Source: Dunaliella salina (Eukaryota > Chlorophyta > Chlorophyceae > Chlamydomonadales > Dunaliellaceae). Taken from it: DNA of 18,760 bases. A program made the position numbers and the translations under genes. Location: the NCBI GenBank assembly GCA_002284615.2, contig MU069857.1:124271-143030 (forward strand), written 5' to 3'. The notes beneath the pieces were generated by a model. That model saw only the letters and a list, made by a program, of their open reading frames with translations, was not told the origin of the DNA and ran no database searches. Below are positions 15,959 through 18,760 of the stretch, piece by piece (the stretch's first letter is position 1; each line of letters begins with the position of its first letter).

Positions 15959-18689
15959 TACACCTTCTACCCTGACCTCTGTGCAAGTGCAAACCAAAGC
16001 ATTTGAGTGCCTAGCTTGCAGTTTCATTCACGCCAGAGGGGTCTTCAAATCAAAAAATTGAGCAACAAGAAGAAGAGTATTGCGCCAAGTACACTGGATT
16101 GGCCTCATTTTCGCCTCAACCTGTCCAACCTTGACCACAGACATTATCCATCAGTCCATCCCTTAATGGCCTTTGTACTTTAGTTGGCACTAAACCGATG
16201 CAACCAACGCACTGGACTGACGTCCATATCCTGAAAAGCCTGCCCTACTCCAGCAAGAAAGGCAAAACTTGCCTCTTCAAGGGCTTAAGTGCACTGCAGA
16301 TCTCGATAAACTTACAATTCTTGCCTCTGACGTACCGAATTAGCGTCCACATTCCGCAAGCTCGGTCCTGCTCTGACGAGCGAGGCATACCACATGATGG
16401 CATAAGCGGTGCAGTGGCAGACCATAGCGACGTTGTTGTCCAGGTTTTCATAGAGCGGCTTCTGCTCCGCTCCCTTCTCATGGTGGATTTCAATGGAAGA
16501 TGCGATGTTGTTTGCAGCATTACACAGCGTGGCTATCCACCGCACTTGGTCAGGGCGCCTCTCTCTGAGCAATTCCGTCATTGTAAGAGGTGGAGCAGGA
16601 TCCAAGAGGCGGCAGGCAGCCTGGACAAAACAAGCGCACCAGAGCCTTTTCTGACGGTGCTGGTCAACATGAGGCCACAATCCATGTGCTTCCTTTTTCA
16701 TGAAAGGTTGTTTGCAATCAAAGGGTTGTCCAGGGGTGTTCCAACTATACGAGCATTTCCCTCAAGGAGCCCCCTCAAAGCCCTCAAGGAGGAGGCTGCC
16801 ATTGGATGACCAAGGTCCCCTCTTCTTTTTGGACCCGCAAAAGTCTCATTGAAGGCCAACTGGAGGGTGGGACCTCTCGTGTGGGACTTCCAGAGGCTTT
16901 ACCTCAAAGATGCAAGGATGATCAACCAAAGAAGGGCAGTAAACGCCATCAATTTTGGTCCAGGATCATCCATACATTCCCACCTTTCTCCCAGTGAGTT
17001 GTTATGCTCTTTTTCATTTTTGGTATACTCACAGCATTGCCCTTCACTCAGCTCCAAGATGCCCGGAGAACCATGCAGCTGTTGACAGGCTTGCACTCCT
17101 ACATAACTCCCAGAAGCACTTCTGCTAATGTTCTTCTTCTTTTGTTTTCCACGCATGCTCTTTGGTGTGTCTTCTTTTTATTTTGTGCTGTTTTAATTAA
17201 TTGTTGACTGTCTTTCTGACCTGTAGCAGCACGGAGGCTCAGTCATTTCTGGAAAGAAGCTCAGCAAGCCTTCAAGAGTCTTGCCCTTGATGAGAGTTAC
17301 AAGGGTGCTACCCTACTGACGTCTCACACAACCTTCACTTCACAGAATGTCCTTCAGACGGCTACAACAAAAATGGAATGCATTTTTGGGTTCATTCAAG
17401 AGACTACACATGGGGCATCTGTGCCAAAGCAAGGCATGGGATTGGGCAGCCTTCAATCCTTGTAAGTGAAAGACCACAGCGCCAGAAGGCTCCTCTGTTG
17501 AGTGAGAGGCAGCAGGACGCCTGCTACCCTTTCCTTAACAGTGAAAGATCACAGATACACTCAATTTGCATTGTGAAGCAGAGGAACTGACCACTTCTTT
17601 TCACAACTAGCTGTAAGTGAATGACATTGTACTGAGACACAGAAAATGAGGGTTGAGGGCACAGAACTGCATCTGGAGTTCTCACACAGGCCTATCATCA
17701 AATAATGTGCCTCCAGGCTTTCTCAAACATCATTAGCAAACTGCCATGCACAGGCGGGTTGAATAGCTGCTCACCTTAAGGAGAGCCTCTGAAAGCCTAC
17801 GAAGACGCACGGCCAAGGTGTCCCTGTACTTCTCTTTCCATCCGCTTTGGTCTTTTTGGCAATTCATGAGAGCCTTCATGGCAGCTTCAGCTTCCAGTAT
17901 GACCTCTTGCTTCCTGGGCGTGTTCTTGAAAGAGCACACAGCAGAATGTTTTTTTGTCTTGCAAATGTCAGCTTGAGGCTGCTGAAATGGCAACACAATT
18001 ACCAGGCCACTCACATGACTTGCAAAAACTCCCACGACGCTCTCCCCAGGCTGTCGATTGTGTCCTGAAATAAGTCTTGAAAGCTGAAAGCCACATCCTT
18101 GTCGTGCTGAGCCAGTGGGTACTGGATGCACAAACAGCGCATGGCCTCATGCCACATGTGCTGCGCATCTTTGGCTTCATCCTTGAACTTCTCCTGGCTC
18201 ACAATACTGCAGCACAAAATAAAAGGATTATGGCTGTGTGAAAAAGAGCAGTCCCATTACTCAAACCCACACCAGGGGATTGCCATGAGACAGTACATAA
18301 ACTTGGGACACCCCCCCCCCACCCACACACACACACACTTTAATGCATTCGCGTGCTCTGGAGCTCTATTAACCATTTTCCAGTTTAAAAAGAGGGCCTT
18401 GGATGCCCCATACTTCCACATTTTGCTAAAAAGACAGGGACCTACCAGTCCACCATGTTTGCTGACGTGTGCTTGTCATGCCACTCCCTCATCCCAGCAG
18501 TCCACTTTGTGTGCATCTTCTGGAAAAATGATATGCGACCCCTGTAGAGCGCTGGTCTCTCCTGCAAATCATGCAAATGAAAAAGAATTGCCGGCAATAA
18601 TGCTTGCAACCTGCAGCTTTGCAGAGTTCTCTTGATGGAAGGCATCAGCTTCTTTTCTTTGCGTCACCGACTTGATATGGAAATGCACG
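3153..18689 (-). CDS. Multi-exon STAND/NB-ARC NTPase gene with long helical N-terminal region (5' end outside window)
   Basis: Predicted exons in transcription order: 18689-18611, 18561-18446, 18206-18015, 17913-17775, 16620-16336, 15643-15590, 11292-11245, 11129-10974, 10749-10549, 10397-10335, 10237-10169, 10041-9847, 9239-9020, 8875-8693, 5903-5752, 5152-4988, 3787-3485, 3332-3153. Every intron is GT-AG and the exon phases agree, giving about 933 codons with no internal stop. The last five exons form a nucleotide-binding module: FIGR, Walker A GPGGIGKST, Walker B IILLLD, a GLPL-like GCIPL and a winged helix. By family knowledge this is a signal-transduction ATPase that switches between ADP and ATP states, as in NLR receptors and AfsR-like regulators. 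The N-terminal two thirds is charged, Trp-containing and apparently helical; I do not recognise a family. It could be two genes if the stop-containing exon at 16180-16230 is used. The NTPase identity is firm; the N-terminal linkage is inferred. Confidence 0.75.
3485..3787 (-). CDS. Exon: sensor strand, ARC1 and GLPL-like motif
   Basis: The acceptor TATCTTTTCAG and donor GAG/GTGCGG bound 101 codons in phase 0. VSMLVAVRASDK (residues 8-19) is the RNBS-B/sensor-like strand with Arg15. IRPLDLDAAKHLI (43-55) matches the conserved L-x-L-x3-A-x2-L segment. Residues 80-84 read GCIPL, equivalent to the GLPL motif. The order and spacing of these motifs fit an NB-ARC ARC1 subdomain. The GLPL variant (GCIPLRL instead of GLPLAL) is a mild divergence. 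Confidence 0.88.
3983..4190. repeat. Minisatellite, five GATACCTGACAAACTTA units
   Basis: The core GATACCTGACAAACTTA begins at 3983, 4034, 4068, 4105 and 4143. The spacers are variants of AATCAAGGGGGATACTGT. The first and last copies share a longer spacer (AAGCCCTGAGCTAGTATAAA), so the array looks like an expansion inside one long unit. It lies in the 1200-nt intron between the exons at 4988-5152 and 3485-3787. Confidence 0.92.
4988..5152 (-). CDS. Exon: Walker B of the NB-ARC/STAND NTPase
   Basis: The acceptor TATGTGCAG and donor GTGAGT bound 55 codons in phase 0. Residues 29-34 read IILLLD, a Walker B strand, followed by SCE rather than the plant NLR DDVW. This is nearer the LLLDN-type form of AfsR/LuxR-like STAND proteins. 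The helix QTLMELLEH leads straight into the next exon, as expected for this fold. Confidence 0.87.
5752..5903 (-). CDS. Exon: Walker A (P-loop) of the NB-ARC/STAND NTPase
   Basis: The acceptor AATACAG leaves GA, which completes the glycine codon begun in the exon at 8693 and gives GPGGIGKSTLGGRAMAVLAS. Gly-x4-Gly-Lys-Ser matches the Walker A consensus, with the Lys and Ser expected to bind the nucleotide phosphates and Mg. The following helix and strand (QYQAYTVDSFSA) match the usual NB-ARC order. The exon ends in phase 0 at AAG/GTGGGT. Confidence 0.9.
5904..6632. other. Intronic sequence before the retroelement frame
   Basis: The 3' part of the Walker-A-splitting intron. Short open frames exist on both strands (for example 6178-6417 minus) but show no conserved motif or matching splice phase. 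Some of it may be 5' retroelement sequence. Confidence 0.35.
6633..7283 (+). mobile_element. Retrotransposon-derived C-terminal frame with PD-(D/E)XK-like nuclease signature
   Basis: A 216-residue frame from ATG to TAG on the strand opposite the host gene. Residues 50-58 read RPDAVLITP, and residues 103-114 read VHLKEIKFCEDT, matching the P-D ... E-x-K pattern of PD-(D/E)XK nucleases. A Q/H-rich helix (TAKQHADLCKLI) follows, and the basic segment ATKLAKQLHAHSVQYAHKLV leads to a tail ending NPPDPY. I associate this block with the C-terminal end of LINE-like elements in green algae; that family link is from memory and unchecked. No reverse transcriptase motif lies upstream, so the copy is 5'-truncated. 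It sits inside the 2789-nt intron between 8693 and 5903. Confidence 0.5.
7284..8487. other. Intronic sequence after the retroelement frame, no gene seen
   Basis: The stretch just after the 6633-7283 frame includes T-rich and GGGACACCCCCTCC-type sequence that resembles the 3' non-coding tail of a retroelement. The rest, to 8487, contains only short frames on both strands with no recognisable motif. No exon compatible with the phase-1 intron was found. Confidence 0.4.
8488..8554. repeat. (TG)n microsatellite
   Basis: TG tract of about 67 bp, 139 nt downstream of the donor of the exon at 8693-8875 in minus orientation, in the intron that divides the Walker A loop. Confidence 0.97.
8693..8875 (-). 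CDS. Exon: linker and NB-ARC entry motif up to first Gly of Walker A
   Basis: The acceptor is a T-run ending TTTGCAG and the donor is G/GTAAGTT, phase 1 at both ends. A Ser/Pro/Gly linker (GPGTPSIQDEVANPSSLSK) leads to DFIGRAHDLERVIAAV, the conserved F-x-GR-x3-L entry motif of STAND ATPases. The beta strand HHVLLT and the first base of the P-loop glycine codon follow. The FIGR motif lies at residues 37-40 of this exon. Confidence 0.85.
9020..9239 (-). CDS. Exon: end of helical region and start of Ser/Pro linker
   Basis: The acceptor CTCTTGCAG opens IRTALRKCRKLLEQHLARSG in phase 0. The exon continues through TESINLVFQWNEIRRLGVLE and ends at SSPPSSEFS plus one base (phase 1) at donor GTGCGC. 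The terminal Ser/Pro-rich stretch begins a flexible linker between the helical region and the NTPase module. Confidence 0.78.
9496..9554. repeat. (CA)n microsatellite
   Basis: CA tract of about 59 bp in the 607-nt intron between the exons at 9847-10041 and 9020-9239. A poly(A) run follows at about 9593-9608. Confidence 0.97.
9847..10041 (-). CDS. Exon: helical N-terminal region
   Basis: The acceptor CTCATGCAG and donor GAG/GTAAGG flank 65 codons in phase 0: ALQQAAAYWQAINDEDGK, then LLVLWHRVGALKERLAAELD and FWESFPSRL. Trp recurs at roughly regular spacing in amphipathic helices. No catalytic motif is seen. Confidence 0.78.
10169..10237 (-). CDS. Exon: 23-codon segment
   Basis: The acceptor has a pyrimidine tract ending CTGTACAG and the donor is CAG/GTGGGG. 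The translation starts IVAEISEGHKTESQ and ends GRTWQ, in phase 0. It is more polar than flanking exons and may be a loop between helices. Confidence 0.6.
10335..10397 (-). CDS. Exon: 21-codon helical segment
   Basis: The acceptor GATTGCAG and donor CAG/GTATCA bound ESNNRAREQLDLWEHIRDLR plus Q. Phase 0 on both sides. Charged, with one Trp, like its neighbours. Confidence 0.65.
10549..10749 (-). CDS. Exon: highly charged helical segment
   Basis: The acceptor TATCGCAG opens 67 codons in phase 0: ELQRYQHDFSASTWLHRL, then SKDEERHHNYILEKSENALK and LRGLQEKIENFCQERKELM. The charge pattern is typical of a long helix or coiled coil. The donor chosen is ATG/GTGGGT because it keeps phase 0; a GTGAGC four bases further is a better consensus but would be phase 1 and break frame with the next exon. 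Confidence 0.72.
10895..10962. repeat. Two-copy ~34-bp tandem repeat
   Basis: The unit GAACATTTTTTGGTACACCT... recurs as GAATATTTTTTGGTGCACCT..., both continuing into GCACT(G/A)(T/C)AGAAAA. It lies just inside the intron downstream of the exon at 10974-11129, beginning 11 nt past its donor on the minus strand. Confidence 0.8.
10974..11129 (-). CDS. Exon: helical N-terminal region
   Basis: The acceptor CTCATGCAG opens 52 codons in phase 0, from ALTNAYKFAMRQVESNDNR to TEMHDMKT, with the strong donor GTAAGT. It contains two Trp (GVWAGQ and HVQWSQL) in an amphipathic pattern similar to the exons at 18 kb, which supports one extended helical domain across both groups of exons. Confidence 0.72.
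11245..11292 (-). CDS. Exon: 16-codon helical segment
   Basis: The acceptor CAACTTGCAG and donor AAG/GTGAGG flank AEANEVVLDAFLEECK. Phase 0 at both ends. It precedes the next exon by a 115-nt intron and continues its helical character. Being short, it rests on splice-site quality and phase. Confidence 0.6.
11293..12724. other. Intronic stretch with no convincing gene
   Basis: The 3' part of the long intron between the exons at 15590-15643 and 11245-11292. I looked for minus-strand segments with AG and GT borders in phase 0 and found none that read like protein. Short open frames on both strands have no recognisable motif. Confidence 0.4.
12725..12798 (-). CDS. Candidate terminal exon paired with 12923-13018
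   Basis: The acceptor AAAAAGCAG opens in phase 1 and continues GLPHQMISHAVMLEFIALTA, then reaches TGA. The phase matches the GTACAG donor of 12923-13018 across a 124-nt intron. Weak evidence overall: the exons are short, the acceptor context is purine-rich and no homologue is recognised. Confidence 0.22.
12923..13018 (-). CDS. Candidate orphan exon inside the 4.3-kb intron
   Basis: Bounded by an AG (GACCTGCAG) and a GTACAG donor. In phase 1 it reads MAGYFIRSISWELLGTETEE and on to GIYAK, a plausible globular sequence. The phase-0 frame needed to join neighbouring exons of the large gene is also open but Arg/Ser/Gly-rich and less protein-like. In phase 1 it splices in frame to a stop-bearing segment at 12725-12798. 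Family unknown. It may belong to a nested relic gene or be spurious. Confidence 0.3.
13390..13416. repeat. (GCA)n trinucleotide repeat
   Basis: About nine GCA units in a row on the plus strand (TGC on minus). It is intronic relative to the large minus-strand gene. Reading frames across it give poly-Ala or poly-Gln with no other coding support. Confidence 0.9.
13691..13758. repeat. (TG)n microsatellite
   Basis: Uninterrupted TG tract of about 68 bp, followed by imperfect GCATGCGTGCACGCATGCGT alternating purine-pyrimidine sequence. Confidence 0.97.
14704..14877 (-). pseudogene. hAT-type transposase C-terminal dimerisation domain relic
   Basis: A 57-codon frame, bounded by stops on both sides, contains LMLPGSVEDERMFSEF at residues 10-25, then RNPQRSSLEEKHVNVCAR. 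The P-x5-E-R-x-F-S pattern followed by an Arg-rich turn and a Leu is the signature of the hAT family C-terminal dimerisation region, in a form I associate with algal hAT-like proteins. No upstream catalytic part is visible in frame, so this is a truncated relic or an isolated exon within the 4.3-kb intron. AT-rich TAATACTATTAC sequence near 15168-15181 may be a trace of its terminal repeat. Confidence 0.5.
15442..15583. repeat. Compound (CGCA)n-(CA)n-(CG)n microsatellite
   Basis: On the plus strand, CGCA/CGCC units (about 15442-15487) pass into a long CA tract (to about 15572) and then an alternating CG run (15573-15583). On the minus strand this begins right after the donor of the exon at 15590-15643. 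Alternating purine-pyrimidine DNA of this length is prone to adopt left-handed conformation. Confidence 0.95.
15590..15643 (-). CDS. Candidate 18-codon exon whose donor abuts a (TG)n tract
   Basis: Reads ENQSCYKEYLRCLKESIK in phase 0 at both ends, in the same charged helical style as flanking exons. The acceptor GCGCAG lacks a good pyrimidine tract. The donor is AAG then GTGCGT and runs directly into a (GC)n/(TG)n repeat. It joins in frame to 16336 upstream and 11292 downstream. Open frame continues 5' of the acceptor (LVALARVVGAQ) for about 14 codons, so the true 5' border may differ. Confidence 0.45.
15684..15791 (-). pseudogene. Short reading frame with ankyrin-like GNATLHMAPSNG motif
   Basis: An ATG-initiated frame of 35 codons plus stop. 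Residues 11-22 read GNATLHMAPSNG, which resembles the ankyrin-repeat signature G-x-T-P-L-H-x-A-A-x-x-G. A GTAATG donor overlaps its stop. The adjoining frame shifts by one base into the segment preceding the exon at 15590. It might be an exon fragment, a frameshifted relic, or chance. Only a single partial repeat is present. Confidence 0.2.
15892..15954. repeat. (CA)n microsatellite
   Basis: Uninterrupted CA dinucleotide tract of about 63 bp on the plus strand. It lies in the intron between the exons at 16336-16620 and 15590-15643. Confidence 0.97.
16180..16230 (-). CDS. Candidate alternative terminal exon (16 codons plus stop)
   Basis: The acceptor GGCTTTTCAG is good and in phase 0 with the exon at 16336-16620, after a 105-nt intron. 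It reads DMDVSPVRWLHRFSAN and then TAA. If used, the right-hand exons would form a separate gene that ends here. An internal GTGCGT after six codons could instead serve as a donor. TGTAA motifs, the green-algal polyadenylation signal, occur on this strand near 15866-15883. They are compatible with a 3' UTR but common by chance. Confidence 0.35.
   Translation of the reverse strand, partial: DMDVSPVRWLHRFSAN
16336..16620 (-). CDS. Exon: helical N-terminal region, largest N-terminal exon
   Basis: The acceptor TTGTTTTGTCCAG has a clear pyrimidine tract and the donor is GTACGT. Exactly 95 codons in phase 0 at both ends run from AACRLLDPAPPLTMTELL to GPSLRNVDANS. It includes a Cys/His/Tyr-rich stretch (VAMVCHCTAYAIMWYASL) that looks like a buried helix rather than a signal peptide. 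The family is not recognised. It can be followed either by a short stop-bearing exon at 16180-16230 or by the exon at 15590-15643; both joins keep frame. Confidence 0.72.
17223..17465 (+). other. Plus-strand open segment, possible relic exon of unknown origin
   Basis: An open frame of 80 codons without ATG at its head follows a good plus-strand acceptor context (pyrimidine-rich tract, then CTGTAG). It reads RLSHFWKEAQQAFKSLALDE near the start and ends at TAA. The segment lies in the intron between exons 17775-17913 and 16336-16620. I do not recognise the family. A second weakly coding-like plus-strand stretch lies near 16849-16997. It could be a relic of an inserted element or chance openness. 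Confidence 0.2.
17466..17774. other. Intronic stretch without recognisable gene
   Basis: This is the 5' half of the 1154-nt intron on the minus strand. I see no exon with matching splice sites, no inverted repeat and no structured RNA here. Confidence 0.4.
17775..17913 (-). CDS. Exon: helical N-terminal region
   Basis: The acceptor CGCCCAG is followed by G AAG CAA GAG, so the exon opens with one base that completes the preceding split codon. The translation runs from KQEVILEAEAAMK to LRRLSEALLK, rich in Lys, Arg, Glu and Leu, as in a long amphipathic helix. The donor GTGAGC is in phase 0. A second acceptor 11 nt upstream (TTTCAAG) is open but out of phase with the previous exon. Confidence 0.7.
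18015..18206 (-). CDS. Exon: helical N-terminal region
   Basis: The acceptor GCTGCAG sits after a T-rich stretch. The reading frame runs from IVSQEKFKDEAKD to SWEFLQV. The strong donor GTGAGT cuts after GTC AT (phase 2) and the first base of the next exon completes a Met codon. An alternative in-frame acceptor CCAG at 18194-18195 would remove four codons and break phase with the upstream exon, so I preferred the longer form. Confidence 0.7.
18310..18339. repeat. Short poly(C)/(CA)n tract
   Basis: A run of C followed by CCCA and CA units in the 239-nt intron between the exons at 18446-18561 and 18015-18206. Confidence 0.9.
18446..18561 (-). CDS. Exon: helical N-terminal region
   Basis: The acceptor TTTGCAG is followed by codons starting ERPALYRGR. 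The exon ends in phase 2 after GTG GAC TG, at donor GTAGGT. It joins in frame to the T that opens the next exon, making a Cys codon. It carries two Trp residues in a charged helical pattern (KWTAGMREWHDK). Confidence 0.68.
18611..18689 (-). CDS. Exon: helical N-terminal region, first exon in window
   Basis: Encodes 26 codons beginning VHFHIKS and ending NSAKLQ, with one leading nucleotide, so the upstream exon should end in phase 2. The donor reads CTGCAG then GTTGCAAG. The acceptor is the AG that closes the (CA)n tract running to the window edge (minus-strand reading CACACAG). The gene therefore continues upstream beyond the window. The next intron is only 49 nt, which is short, so this join is less certain than later ones. 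Confidence 0.55.

Positions 18690-18690
<1 letters not shown>

Positions 18691-18760
<70 letters not shown>
18691..18760. repeat. (TG)n microsatellite at window edge
   Basis: TG tract running to the end of the window. In minus orientation it is a (CA)n tract that ends in the AG used as acceptor by the exon at 18611-18689. Confidence 0.97.

Noticed and set aside
16198..16809. 203-codon plus-strand frame opposite the exon at 16336-16620
   Set aside because: Its openness comes largely from the minus-strand exon. The minus strand has matching splice sites and phase; the plus-strand product shows no recognisable domain.
18126..18635. 169-codon plus-strand frame
   Set aside because: It runs across three exons and introns of the minus-strand gene and through a CA tract; no domain is evident.

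Overview
This is a eukaryotic, intron-rich nuclear window. It has canonical GT/AG introns, seven long (CA/TG)n tracts, N-containing homopolymers and degraded transposon pieces. The codon style, the mostly phase-0 introns and a retroelement C-terminus of a type I associate with green algae suggest a unicellular chlorophyte, perhaps Dunaliella-like. That placement is inference, because no organellar or rRNA marker is present.

The main content is one large minus-strand gene, or possibly two adjacent ones, covering about 18689 down to 3153. The 5' end lies beyond the right edge. I reconstructed 18 exons by hand from reading frames plus AG and GT boundaries. All joins keep frame, giving about 933 codons if every exon belongs to one transcript. 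The right-hand exons (18689-15590) and middle exons (11292-9020) encode a long, charged, apparently helical region of unrecognised family. A Ser/Pro-rich linker follows, then an NB-ARC/STAND NTPase module (8875-3153). The module has an FIGR entry motif, a Walker A loop GPGGIGKST, a Walker B IILLLD, a sensor-like strand ending VRASD, a GLPL-like GCIPL, and a winged-helix segment with LFRLSLF. It resembles the core of NLR immune receptors and of AP-ATPase/AfsR-type STAND proteins. No MHD motif or C-terminal repeat sensor is visible, so the 3' part is outside the window, in exons I could not identify, or missing.

The large introns hold mobile and repetitive DNA. A retrotransposon-like reading frame with a PD-(D/E)XK-like signature (6633-7283, plus strand) lies inside the intron that splits the Walker A loop. 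A hAT-type dimerisation-domain relic lies at 14704-14877. Minisatellites occur at 3983-4190 and 10895-10962. Left of the gene (1-3150) there is a degenerate 'TTACGCACC' tandem repeat (247-600). A two-copy dispersed repeat follows, and its second copy is interrupted by an element with terminal inverted repeats (about 1280-1920) carrying a coding-like segment. A ~230 bp direct repeat (1-234 and 2893-3125) has its second copy running into the last recognisable STAND exon.

No tRNA, rRNA, CRISPR array or bacterial-type regulatory element was seen. Exon borders are manual predictions without transcript support.
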